Source: Candidatus Omnitrophota bacterium (lineage in GTDB: Bacteria; Omnitrophota; Gorgyraeia; Zapsychrales; Zapsychraceae). From it: a stretch of 64,000 nt of DNA. Positions 9,528 to 17,754 of this stretch are shown piece after piece (the stretch's first letter is position 1; every line of letters begins with the position of its first letter). The notes beneath the pieces were generated by a model. That model ran no database searches and had not been told where the DNA came from. It was given only the letters and a program-made list of their open reading frames with translations. The stretch spans positions 1 through 64,000 of the forward strand of contig JAGQKV010000007.1 in the NCBI GenBank assembly GCA_020429915.1. Reading direction: 5' to 3'. The position numbers were made by a program, and so were the translations under genes.

Positions 9528-10925
9528 ATGAAGATTCAATTTTTGGGCGCCGCCGAGAACGTGACCGGCTCGCGCTTTTACGTGGAACACGGCAAGGCCC
9601 GTATCCTTATTGACTGCGGACTCTACCAGGAACGTGACTTGCAGGCCCGCAACTGGGAAGAGTTTCCGGTCAATCCGCAAAGTATCCAGGCACTGGTGCT
9701 CACGCACGCGCATATCGACCACTGCGGCTACATTCCCAGGTTGGTCAAGGAAGGTTTCCGCGGAAAGATTTACTGCACCGGCCCCACCGCCGAGATCGCC
9801 AAGATATCCCTGTTGGATTCGGCCAAACTTCAGGAACACGACGTGGAATACAAGCGTCGACGGCACAAACGGGAGGGTCGCAAGGGGCCGCACCCGCTGC
9901 AACCGTTGTACACCGTGGACGACGTCGGCAAGGTGACCCGCCTGTTCCGGAAGGTACGTTACGAAGAGGAGATCGGGGTGGCCGAGGGGATTCGTGCCGT
10001 GTTCTATGACGCCGGGCATATCCTCGGTTCGGCCATGGTGGAGCTGCATTTTCAGGACGACGGCGTCGAACGGACGTGCATATTTTCCGGAGACATCGGA
10101 CGTTGCCGCCGGCCGCTGCTGGCGGATCCGCATATGTTCGAAAAAGCCGACGCAGTGGTGATGGAGGCTACGTATGGAAACCGGCTCCACGAACGGGAAG
10201 GGCCCGCCGTGGAAAAGCTGGTACGGGTGATCAATATGACCAAGGAGCGCGGCGGAAATGTGGTGATCCCGTCGTTTGCCATCAACCGTACCCAGGAGAT
10301 CCTGTACTATCTCAGCCGGCTGATTGATGACAACCGCATTCCGCATTTGATGACCTTCGTGGACAGCCCCATGGCCGCGGAGGTGACCGAGATCTACGAA
10401 ATGTATCCGGACATTGTCGATGAGGAGGCGAAAGAGATTTTCCGGAAGGACGACACGCTTTTCGATTACCCGTTGTTGAAGATGACCAAATCCGCGGCCG
10501 AGTCCAAAGCGATCAATCACGTTAAGGGTTCGGTCATTATCATTGCCGGTTCCGGGATGTGTACCGGCGGCCGGATCAAACATCACCTTATTGAGAACAT
10601 TACCCGTCCGGAAAGCACGATACTCTTTGTGGGCTATCAGGCCGCGGGAACACTGGGTCGGGTCATCCTGGAACGGCCGGAGAAAGTTCGTATTCACGGT
10701 CAGACCTATCCGGTGCGAGCCGTCATCGAGAAGATCAACGGTTTCTCGGCGCACGCCGACCGTGACGAGCTGCTGGCTTGGCTCACACATATTAAGGAAA
10801 AGCCGCGTAAGGTATTCATCGTGCATTCCGAAAAGGAAGCGGCGCATGACTTCGCCGCACTGGTCAAAGAAAAATACATCCCGGATGTCGTTGTCCCGCA
10901 GTATCTGGAGAGTTTTGAGGTGTGA
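9528..10925 (+). CDS. Metallo-beta-lactamase/beta-CASP family RNA-processing nuclease
   Basis: The product is 465 residues and starts at an ATG preceded by AAGAAAGGAAAACC. All family motifs are present in order: motif 2 'THAHIDHCGYIP' for the two metal ions, motif 3 'YDAGHILGSAMVEL' and motif 4 'FSGDIGR'. The beta-CASP insert follows with 'VIPSFAINRTQEIL' and 'AGSGMCTGGRIKHHL', and then 'GFSAHADRDELLAW' and a late His in 'VHSEKEAAHDF'. This is the bacterial and archaeal relative of CPSF-73 and Int11, and is presumed to be an endo- or exoribonuclease in the cytoplasm. There is no KH domain or RNase J C-terminal domain, so it is the short form. The substrate cannot be told from sequence. Confidence 0.92.
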   Translation: MKIQFLGAAENVTGSRFYVEHGKARILIDCGLYQERDLQARNWEEFPVNPQSIQALVLTHAHIDHCGYIPRLVKEGFRGKIYCTGPTAEIAKISLLDSAKLQEHDVEYKRRRHKREGRKGPHPLQPLYTVDDVGKVTRLFRKVRYEEEIGVAEGIRAVFYDAGHILGSAMVELHFQDDGVERTCIFSGDIGRCRRPLLADPHMFEKADAVVMEATYGNRLHEREGPAVEKLVRVINMTKERGGNVVIPSFAINRTQEILYYLSRLIDDNRIPHLMTFVDSPMAAEVTEIYEMYPDIVDEEAKEIFRKDDTLFDYPLLKMTKSAAESKAINHVKGSVIIIAGSGMCTGGRIKHHLIENITRPESTILFVGYQAAGTLGRVILERPEKVRIHGQTYPVRAVIEKINGFSAHADRDELLAWLTHIKEKPRKVFIVHSEKEAAHDFAALVKEKYIPDVVVPQYLESFEV

Positions 10926-11029
10926 CTATGATTGACGGGCATCGTCTGTTTGTCTGTCAGCCGAAAACTGCGCTCCGTCTGAAAACCGTCATCTCCCTGG
11001 AGGGAACTCTCACCAAGCCCCCTGCAAGG

Positions 11030-11042
11030 TCCGGGGACATAG
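11030..11042 (+). repeat. 13-mer TCCGGGGACATAG, copy 1
   Basis: Identical to bases 30874-30886, and both copies are intergenic. Such 'CCGGGGACATAG' strings are typical of short repeated elements near REP-type palindromes in many genomes; here only the identity of the two copies is seen. Confidence 0.5.
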
Positions 11043-11177
11043 ACCCCCGATTTTCGTTTCCATACTTTATATAACACCGCTCACCTGCTTGCCTTCCGTA
11101 TCAGCTAGCACATAAGATATTTATTTATAGACAGATACAAACTAACGACTCCTTTTTGGTAATCCTTCTTTAAGGTC

Positions 11178-11206
11178 TTGACAATTACTGAATCAGGAAC
11201 AATACT
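11178..11206 (+). promoter_or_regulatory. Sigma-70-type promoter
   Basis: TTGACA (11178-11183) is followed by a 17-base spacer and AATACT (11201-11206, 4 of 6 to consensus) in an AT-rich stretch about 110 bases before the HTH-receiver gene. Confidence 0.6.
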
Positions 11207-11319
11207 TTTAATATAGGAAAAGCGAGAAATAAAGGATATACGGGACAAGAGAGAATATCAGGAATGAAGGCGGGATGGATAATCGTCCCCCGGAGAGAAT
11301 GAACGGAGGAAAGTCGGGA

Positions 11320-11901
11320 ATGCCCACCAAGGTATTGACAACAAAGGATGTCGCCCAACGGTGCCAGGTTACGCAGCGTACTGTTGTGCATTGGATAAAT
11401 CAAGGGAAGATCAAGGTGTTTCGCACCCCTGGAAATCATATTCGTATCAGTCAGACCGATTTCCTGGATTTTCTGAAACGCTACGATATTCCGGTGCCGG
11501 ACGATATATACGCCTTAGGGGAGAGGAAAAAGGTGTTAATTGTTGATGATGATCCCGGGGTTCTCACGGCGACTGAGCACATACTTCGCCATGATCTGGA
11601 CCTGCAGGTGGAGACCGCCCGGGATGGTTTTGTCGCCGGACAAAAATTTCTGGCTCTGAATCCGGACTTAGTAGTCCTGGATATTCAGATGCCGGGCATG
11701 AATGGATGGCAGGTGTGTTCCTCTATTCGATCCGATCCAATAAACAAGGACGTCAAGATTATCGTAATATCCGGACTGGCCGACGCCAGCAGTAAAGAAT
11801 TGGTCCGTCAGCACCAGGTAGATGATTACTGGCCAAAACCGATTGATTATGGGGCGTTGAGGGCACGGATACGTCAGCATTTAGGGCTTGCTGTTCGATA
11901 G
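11320..11901 (+). CDS. Excisionase/MerR-type HTH protein with C-terminal receiver domain
   Basis: The preferred start is the ATG at 11320, preceded by GGAGG. In-frame ATGs at 11275 and 11299 would add 15 or 7 residues of low-complexity sequence. The product is about 193 residues. Residues 5-55 form a winged-helix DNA-binding domain of the excisionase/BldC kind ('TTKDVAQRCQVTQRTV', 'FRTPGNHIRIS'). Residues of about 70-190 form a CheY-like receiver with 'IVDDDPG' acidic residues, phospho-acceptor Asp121 in 'VVLDIQMPG' and the Lys of 'YWPKP'. DNA binding ahead of the receiver is the reverse of the common OmpR or NarL order. It is probably a transcription factor answering one of the nearby kinases. 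Confidence 0.88.
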   Translation: MPTKVLTTKDVAQRCQVTQRTVVHWINQGKIKVFRTPGNHIRISQTDFLDFLKRYDIPVPDDIYALGERKKVLIVDDDPGVLTATEHILRHDLDLQVETARDGFVAGQKFLALNPDLVVLDIQMPGMNGWQVCSSIRSDPINKDVKIIVISGLADASSKELVRQHQVDDYWPKPIDYGALRARIRQHLGLAVR

Positions 11902-11942
11902 CGGTATCAACTGGTTGTGATTATAGGGGAGGGATGAACGCT

Positions 11943-12566
11943 ATGCGATACACAATTTCCGGGAACTCGGGTAAGAAGGCGGTCATTGGGACTATAGTGG
12001 CCTTATGGCTTGCCATGATATTCGTGGGGTTGGGGTTACTCTACAATTATGACATGAAGGCGGGTCCGGTGGAACCGGCTCCGCCGGTCTGGCCGCAGGA
12101 CGTGCCGATGAGCAACGAAGACCGGTTGTATCATTTGGTTATGATCGTTCACCCGCATTGTCCCTGTACCCGGGCCAGTATCGGTGAACTGGAGATTCTG
12201 ATGACGCGGACCAAAGACAAGTTACACACGACGGTGTTGGTCTATGTTCCACAGGATACGGACTCGGACTGGGCGCAATCGGATTTAATGCGTCATTTAA
12301 GCCGTATACCAAATGTTTCTATCCGGATTGACCGGGCGGGCTGGATGGCGGAGGCCTTCGGTGGGACAACTTCCGGACAGACTTTTTTGTATGACCCCGA
12401 GGGGCAGCTTGTGTTTAGCGGCGGGATTACGGCCTCGCGCGGTCATGCCGGCGGAAATTATGGCCGGACGGCTATCGTGGATGCCGTATACGGTCGTGAC
12501 ATTAAACGGCGTTCAACGCCCGCCTTCGGATGTATAGTGCGGGATCGCCGTTCTAAAATATTATGA
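11943..12566 (+). CDS. RedB-like membrane-anchored thioredoxin-fold protein
   Basis: The product is about 207 residues, with one N-terminal membrane segment ('VIGTIVALWLAMIFVGLGLL') and the rest outside. The conserved pieces 'HPHCPCTRASIGEL', 'SGQTFLYDPEGQL' and 'FSGGITASRGHAGGN', with a late 'TPAFGC', match the family annotated RedB. The Cys-Pro-Cys sits where a thioredoxin has CxxC. The ATG at 11934 abuts the GGGGAGGG ribosome site, so the ATG at 11943, nine bases away, is preferred. It lies 34 bases before the membrane histidine kinase gene and is probably co-transcribed with it. The function of the family is not known to me; a redox or thiol role is inference. Confidence 0.75.
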   Translation: MRYTISGNSGKKAVIGTIVALWLAMIFVGLGLLYNYDMKAGPVEPAPPVWPQDVPMSNEDRLYHLVMIVHPHCPCTRASIGELEILMTRTKDKLHTTVLVYVPQDTDSDWAQSDLMRHLSRIPNVSIRIDRAGWMAEAFGGTTSGQTFLYDPEGQLVFSGGITASRGHAGGNYGRTAIVDAVYGRDIKRRSTPAFGCIVRDRRSKIL

Positions 12567-12600
12567 TGGACCGGTATAAGACACGAAGTCGAAGGGGGCG

Positions 12601-14151
12601 ATGATTGTGACGAATAATAAAAGTGACATCCGGCAACGGTACGATTCATTCTATCAAAGAAGTCATGTTGAGATCTGTAGGAGTACCGACCGACTGTTTG
12701 TCAAATTGATGATTTTTCAGTGGTGTTTCGGAATCGTCATGGCCGTCTTTGTGTCGCCGCGGACCTGGATCGGCGAAAGCAGTTTGGTCCATATCCACGT
12801 CTATGCCGCTATTTTTCTGGGGGCCGCGATTGCGGCCCTGCCGGTGGTGCTTGGAATCTTGCGGCCGGGTGAAATCTATACCCGGCATGTTATCGCGACA
12901 GGACAAATGCTGTATTCCGCATTGCTCATTCATCTGACGGGTGGGAGAATCGAAACGCACTTCCATGTGTTTGGATCTCTTGCCTTTCTTGCTTTTTACC
13001 GGGACTGGAAGGTGTTGATTCCGGCAACCGTCGTGGTGGCCCTCGATCACATGATACGCGGCATTTACTGGCCGCAGTCGGTGTTTGGTGTTCTCACGGC
13101 GAGTCCGTATCGTTGGATCGAACATGCGGCCTGGGTGATCTTTGAAGATATCTTCCTGATCCGGTCATGTCTGCAAAGCGTGCGGGAAATGAAACAAATT
13201 GCGTGTTCGACCGTTGATCTGAAAATAAAGAATGAAGAGCTGGCCGAGCGCGAGGTAAGATTGTACGAAATGAATAGGACGTTGGACGACAAAGTGCGTG
13301 AACGGACAGCCCAGTTGGAGGAAGCCCTGGTAAGATTGGTGCAGTCGGAAAAGCTGGCCTCCATAGGCCATCTGGCGGCCGGCGTAGCCCACGAAATCAA
13401 TAATCCGGTGGGTTTTGTCGGTGGAAATATTCAGACGATGGGGGAGTATTTCGATTCGTTGGACCAGGCTGTCGGTCTTGCCGAACGATTAACTTCCGAA
13501 GTGGAAGCCGGTCAACTGGAAGAAGCCCGGAAGACCGCCGTGGAAATGGATTCATTAAAGGAGAAGCTCCAAATCGAGTATATTCGCGGTGATATGAAGG
13601 GGCTCATCCAGGAATCCAAAGACGGCGTAGACAGAATCCGGAAGATTGTGCTCGATCTGAGATCTTTCAGTCGCGAGGGTTCTGACGAGAAACAAGAACT
13701 GGCACGCATTGAAGAAATTATCCGTGGTGTTTTGCGCATCGTTCAAAGCGAAGTAAAATATAAGGCGGATGTTATTGAGAACTTCGGTGAAACGCCGGAG
13801 ATTCTATGTTATCCGCAGAAATTAAGTCAAGTCTTTGTCAATTTACTGGTCAATGCCTGTCAAGCCATGTCAGAGCGGGGTGAGATTCGTATCACGACTT
13901 CTACGCAAGGCGAAAAAGTATGTGTTGAGGTTAGCGATTCCGGGAAAGGGATCCCGGCCGACAAATTAAGTCATATTTTCGATCCGTTTTTCACCACCAA
14001 ACCGGTGGGCGAGGGGACAGGACTGGGATTAAGCGTAAGCTATGAGATCATCAAGCAGCATGAAGGGGATATGCAAGTGGTGTCGGAAGTTGGAAAGGGA
14101 ACGACGTTCCAAATTCTTCTGCCGGTGAGCGGACTTTCCATAAAGGAATAA
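12601..14151 (+). CDS. Membrane sensor histidine kinase
   Basis: The product is 516 residues. The N-terminal part (about 35-195) has around five hydrophobic segments and a conserved 'GGRIETHFHVFGSLAFL' stretch with an His-x-His motif, followed by 'FYRDW' and 'VALDHMIRG'. This is a distinct membrane sensor domain whose signal is unknown. A coiled coil leads into the phosphoacceptor region with His264 (GVAHEINNP). The ATPase domain has 'VNLLVNACQAM', 'SDSGKGIP', 'FDPFFTTKP' and 'GEGTGLGLS'. The preceding RedB-like gene and the following receiver gene suggest one signalling unit. The start codon follows GAAGGGGGCG. Confidence 0.9.
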   Translation: MIVTNNKSDIRQRYDSFYQRSHVEICRSTDRLFVKLMIFQWCFGIVMAVFVSPRTWIGESSLVHIHVYAAIFLGAAIAALPVVLGILRPGEIYTRHVIATGQMLYSALLIHLTGGRIETHFHVFGSLAFLAFYRDWKVLIPATVVVALDHMIRGIYWPQSVFGVLTASPYRWIEHAAWVIFEDIFLIRSCLQSVREMKQIACSTVDLKIKNEELAEREVRLYEMNRTLDDKVRERTAQLEEALVRLVQSEKLASIGHLAAGVAHEINNPVGFVGGNIQTMGEYFDSLDQAVGLAERLTSEVEAGQLEEARKTAVEMDSLKEKLQIEYIRGDMKGLIQESKDGVDRIRKIVLDLRSFSREGSDEKQELARIEEIIRGVLRIVQSEVKYKADVIENFGETPEILCYPQKLSQVFVNLLVNACQAMSERGEIRITTSTQGEKVCVEVSDSGKGIPADKLSHIFDPFFTTKPVGEGTGLGLSVSYEIIKQHEGDMQVVSEVGKGTTFQILLPVSGLSIKE

Positions 14152-14246
14152 TACTTTTCCGGCGGGTATGAACCGGACAGAAGTATTTTAGGCAGATGCG
14201 CAAACCAAATTTCAAGTGATCGAAACCGGAAAGCGGGAGAATGGCT

Positions 14247-14954
14247 ATGTCAAAGAAAAGTACGATTCTGTGTGTGGATGACGAGGAATGCATTTTAAGT
14301 AGCCTGAGGCGAACGCTGAGAACAGAGGGTTACGAGGTGCTGGAGGCCCTCAGCGGGCAGATGGGACTAAGTATTCTCAAGGATCACGACGTGGATTTGG
14401 TAATATCTGATCAACGTATGCCGGAAATGTCGGGCTACGAGTTCCTAAGGCAAGTGAAAGCCGATTATCCGAGCGCCTTGCGCGTGATGCTGTCCGGTTA
14501 CAGTGATATCGATAGTTTGATCAGAACGATCAACGAAGGGGAGATACTGCGATTCATACCCAAGCCGTGGGACAATGAGGAGTTGAAGCAGATCATTTCA
14601 TCACTGTTAAACCAACACTCAGCGCAGGAAGATATCTTGCGGCTGCTTGATAATTTGCGTGATATTTTACACAACACACAGGATGTGGAGTTGGAGACCA
14701 TGAACGACGGGACAATGATTTTAATGAAAGTCTTGCCGCGTAACGGAAAGATCACGCAGGATGCCATTTCAAATTACATGAACTTGATTGTGCGTACGCT
14801 GGGCCTCGACGGAAAGAAAAAGGTTGATGTGGTGTCCAATTCAATATCCAAGGAGAATGGACGTATTGTGTTTCATTTTGACCTGAGACAGGGAATCTTG
14901 TTGAAGATACAGATACCCGAATGCCAAGGAGTTGAATCATCTGACGCATCCTGA
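14247..14954 (+). CDS. Response regulator with non-DNA-binding C-terminal region
   Basis: The ATG at 14247 is chosen over 14241 because GGGAGA ends at 14240, which would leave no spacing for the earlier codon. The product is 235 residues. The receiver domain (residues 5-125) has 'CVDDEE' acidic residues, Asp55 in 'VISDQRMPE', the Thr/Ser position in 'MLSGYSD' and the Lys in 'FIPKPWDNEEL'. This is the RpfG-like subgroup of receivers. The C-terminal 110 residues show no HTH, HD-GYP or GGDEF motif that I can see. It lies between two kinase genes. The output partner is unknown; it may relay phosphate to the kinase at 15009. Confidence 0.88.
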   Translation: MSKKSTILCVDDEECILSSLRRTLRTEGYEVLEALSGQMGLSILKDHDVDLVISDQRMPEMSGYEFLRQVKADYPSALRVMLSGYSDIDSLIRTINEGEILRFIPKPWDNEELKQIISSLLNQHSAQEDILRLLDNLRDILHNTQDVELETMNDGTMILMKVLPRNGKITQDAISNYMNLIVRTLGLDGKKKVDVVSNSISKENGRIVFHFDLRQGILLKIQIPECQGVESSDAS

Positions 14955-15008
14955 AGAGATCCTCGCGTCATATGAGATCCTGAATGTTGCAAATGATAAG
15001 GAAAGACT

Positions 15009-16124
15009 ATGACCTCCATGCATCGTCTGTTGCTCCGGCAATTAAAGAAATTCAGTCCTTTCGGTGAAGAGATTCCGGAGGAATGGATGCCCCTTTTCAA
15101 AGCCATAAATCAGGCCTACAATGCATCGGACGAAGACCGGCGACTGATGGAAAAGTCAATGGACATCAGTTCGCGGGAGATGAGCCAGGCATACAAAGAT
15201 TTGTCGCGGCGAGAGGCAGAATTACGCGAAGCACTGGAGCAGTTGCGGCGAACCAATCAGGAACTTCAGGAAACCCAAGAGCAACTCATTCAAAATGAGA
15301 AACTCGCCTCCATAGGCCAACTGGCGGCGGGGGTTGCACATGAGATCAACAATCCACTCAGCTTTGTGACCTCTAATATTCAGATGCTCGAACGTTATCT
15401 GGCCACTTATGGGAGGGTTCTGGAATATTCCCGGGATCTGGACAACGTGGATCCCAATGATAAGGAGAAGGTCAGGAGTTTTGTGTCCGGTATGCGGGCA
15501 TTACAGGAAGAAGTCCAGTTAGAAGTGATCATGGGCGACATAACGGACGTACTAGGGGAAACCAAGGACGGGTTGGACCGGGTTAAGAACATAGTCAACG
15601 ATCTGCGGACCTTTGCCCGGGAGGACCGCGGCGAGTTGACAATGACGCGATTGGACGAAATTATCGACCGTTCCCTGGCTATTGCCGCCAATGAAGTTAA
15701 GTATAAAGCTGAGGTTGTCAAAGAGTATGCCGATGATCTGCCGTTGGTTCCCTGCAGCGAACAACGCTTGGGGCAGGTGTTTATCAATCTCATAGTCAAC
15801 GCCGCCCAAGCCTTGGATGAACAAGGAACCATAACGGTGCGTACTTATCATTCGAAGGGGTTCGTTTGTGCCGAAGTTTCCGATACAGGGAAAGGGATAT
15901 CTCCGGAGAATATGCGCAAGATTTTTGACCCGTTTTTTACCACAAAGCCACCGGGTTTCGGAACGGGTCTGGGATTGAGTGTTTGTCATGAAATTATTAA
16001 GAATCATCAGGGTGAGATCAGCGTTCGTTCCGAGCCGAATAAGGGAACAACTTTTTTGATTCAATTGCCGGTTCATACGGCAAGAGAAGCATCCTGCGGT
16101 GGAGAGATTGAAGGGAGCGCATGA
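15009..16124 (+). CDS. Soluble histidine kinase with N-terminal coiled coil
   Basis: The product is 371 residues without membrane segments. Residues 1-60 are predicted helical with '[20 protein letters not shown]'. A long coiled coil (about 55-100, rich in Glu, Gln and Arg) follows, then the H-box with His111 ('GVAHEINNP'). The ATPase domain has '[12 protein letters not shown]', '[10 protein letters not shown]', '[10 protein letters not shown]' and 'GFGTGLGLS'. AAGGAAAGACT precedes the ATG. The gene overlaps the following receiver gene by four bases (ATGA), so the two are translationally coupled and very likely a pair. It has no sensor domain, so the input may come from the upstream receiver protein. 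Confidence 0.9.
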   Translation: MTSMHRLLLRQLKKFSPFGEEIPEEWMPLFKAINQAYNASDEDRRLMEKSMDISSREMSQAYKDLSRREAELREALEQLRRTNQELQETQEQLIQNEKLASIGQLAAGVAHEINNPLSFVTSNIQMLERYLATYGRVLEYSRDLDNVDPNDKEKVRSFVSGMRALQEEVQLEVIMGDITDVLGETKDGLDRVKNIVNDLRTFAREDRGELTMTRLDEIIDRSLAIAANEVKYKAEVVKEYADDLPLVPCSEQRLGQVFINLIVNAAQALDEQGTITVRTYHSKGFVCAEVSDTGKGISPENMRKIFDPFFTTKPPGFGTGLGLSVCHEIIKNHQGEISVRSEPNKGTTFLIQLPVHTAREASCGGEIEGSA

Positions 16125-16579
16125 AAAAACCATTAACGGTTCTGTTTCTTGAAGACGAAGGAAGCATTCTCCATTGCCTGGAACGTTTATTCGGGCCGGA
16201 GGAATTCGGGATTATGACGACGACCGATCATCGGACTGCCTTGGATGTGATCAGCAAGGAAGAAATTAAGGTGGTGGTTTCCGATCATCGTATGCCCAAC
16301 ATTCGCGGAACCGATTTCCTCAAACAGGTTCGTGATGCGTCTCCATCGACGGTCCGTATATTGTTTTCAGGGTATACAGACTTTCGTTCGGCGGAAGAAG
16401 CCATCAATATTTCCGGTGTATATCGATTTATCACTAAACCGTGGGATAATGACGAGATGATCGCCATTATCCACCAGGCCATCGCGCAGTATGACGCGGA
16501 TAAGCGAAAGGAAGACGAATTGCAATCCTTACGCCGGCGTGTACGGGAACTGGAGGAGAAACTTCGTTGTCAAGGGTGA
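16121..16579 (+). CDS. Single-domain response regulator with C-terminal coiled coil
   Basis: The product is 152 residues. It is a receiver domain with acidic 'FLEDEGS', Asp55 in 'VVSDHRMPN', 'FSGYTDF' and Lys in 'FITKPWDNDEM'. The last 30 residues are charged and coiled-coil-like ('RKEDELQSLRRRVRELEEK'). There is no DNA-binding or enzymatic output domain. The ATG overlaps the stop of the kinase gene. It is probably the direct phosphate acceptor of that kinase, acting through protein contacts. Confidence 0.88.
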   Translation: MKKPLTVLFLEDEGSILHCLERLFGPEEFGIMTTTDHRTALDVISKEEIKVVVSDHRMPNIRGTDFLKQVRDASPSTVRILFSGYTDFRSAEEAINISGVYRFITKPWDNDEMIAIIHQAIAQYDADKRKEDELQSLRRRVRELEEKLRCQG

Positions 16580-16613
16580 TCCATGTCACTGGCAAAGAGA
16601 AAGGATTCATATA

Positions 16614-17714
16614 ATGTATGTGATGTATAAGTTACGACAAGTTCTCGCCATTACGACTTTCTGGGCGGTTGTGTTGTCGGTACATACGGCAACCGCGGCG
16701 ACAGCTGAGGTCCCGTGCGGTGCTCAGGCGTATATCACGGCCGAGGCAAAGGTCCGGGGTGCGGCCCTGCGTAAGGAGATTAGCCCGCTGTTCGACAAGT
16801 TCATCACGTACCGTAATGCTACCGAAGAGGAAAAAAGGAAACTGTTTGCCCTGGCAATCGAGTACTGGCAGCTGATGGGTCGCGATGCCCTGATAGATGA
16901 TAAGGAAGTTGCTACTGCGTTATTTGCCGTGATGCGCAAAGGGCCGCAAGGTTATCCGACGAACGAATACCTATCGGGAATCTTCAAGACCTACGCCAAG
17001 GCGTTAGCCGAGGAAATTCAGCGTCGGTACATTGCAACCCACGGCCCGGCGACTTATGACCGCGAGCCGAGGCCGGTTCCGTTTCCTGCGCAGATCCCGT
17101 ATTTTCCGCCTATCTCGGCAGCGGCGTGGGCGCAGCAGTACAGCGGATTTCACCGCCAGCCCGGGGACATCCGCGCCCAGCGGCATTATAAATATTGTAT
17201 GACGCTGGGTAAGGTCCGGAACGGGGCAGAGCTCCCACTTTATGAGGAGCAGGCCGCCGTGACATTTGAACGTGAATACACCGGTTTTGTCGGTGATGGC
17301 CTGCCGCCCGCCTGGGAAAAGGCTAAGGCAGCCGGGGCCCAGATCATCGCTAAACGGGAAGAAGAGCGACGCATCGCCGTTGAACGTGCGGCGAAAGAGG
17401 CCAAGGTCATCGCATTTGAACAAAAACAGGCCGCCGACATCGCTGAGCGCGCCCGGCGGGATGAGTATCTCGCCGCCAACGAAGTGGACCTGCTGTGCCG
17501 TTATCACAGTGATCTATGCATGCGGGCACGGGCGATTCTGCGGTATTCCGAGTGCATGGGCGAAGCTGCCAACCGGGCGGCGCAGGAGTATGCCGGTGCG
17601 TACCGGGCTGGGATGAAACCCACCGATGGAACCTGGTCCGGGACCTTCAGTGCCCTGCAATCCGATTATGAAGCGGGATGCCAATCCCTCCGGCCGCCGA
17701 ACTATTATCATTAA
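16614..17714 (+). CDS. Exported protein of unknown function with charged helical region
   Basis: The product is about 366 residues from the ATG at 16614, which follows an AAAGGAT ribosome site and begins a signal peptide (MYKLRQ..., hydrophobic core, cleavage after 'TATA'). In-frame upstream codons back to 16491 overlap the preceding gene and lack these marks. The mature part is helical. Residues of about 225-300 are rich in Ala, Lys, Glu and Arg ('EERRIAVERAAKEAK') and are likely coiled coil. Near the C-terminus is a cysteine cluster (LLCRYHSDLC, 'SECMGEA', and a late Cys). I recognise no enzyme motif. It sits 34 bases downstream of the receiver gene. Confidence 0.65.
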   Translation: MYVMYKLRQVLAITTFWAVVLSVHTATAATAEVPCGAQAYITAEAKVRGAALRKEISPLFDKFITYRNATEEEKRKLFALAIEYWQLMGRDALIDDKEVATALFAVMRKGPQGYPTNEYLSGIFKTYAKALAEEIQRRYIATHGPATYDREPRPVPFPAQIPYFPPISAAAWAQQYSGFHRQPGDIRAQRHYKYCMTLGKVRNGAELPLYEEQAAVTFEREYTGFVGDGLPPAWEKAKAAGAQIIAKREEERRIAVERAAKEAKVIAFEQKQAADIAERARRDEYLAANEVDLLCRYHSDLCMRARAILRYSECMGEAANRAAQEYAGAYRAGMKPTDGTWSGTFSALQSDYEAGCQSLRPPNYYH

Positions 17715-17754
17715 CGGGTACACGCGCACTGCAACCGGCCTTTTTCAAGGATTC

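Larger units (their letters stand above)
10926..11319 (+). other. 394-base non-coding stretch before the HTH-receiver gene
   Basis: No supported gene. The first half contains short hairpins (CTCCCTGGAGGGA near 10993) and a copy of the 13-mer TCCGGGGACATAG. The second half is AT-rich and holds the promoter at 11178. I could not match it to a known riboswitch. Confidence 0.5.

Noticed and set aside
10926..11177. Possible riboswitch in the leader before the HTH-receiver gene
   Set aside because: Short hairpins only; I could not match a conserved aptamer core, and the best promoter lies downstream of them.
16491..16613. Upstream extension of the exported protein gene at 16614
   Set aside because: It overlaps the receiver gene, lacks a ribosome site and would bury the signal peptide.
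17626..17754. Upstream extension of the methyltransferase gene
   Set aside because: It overlaps the preceding gene, and the ATG at 17755 has a ribosome site and begins the membrane segment.
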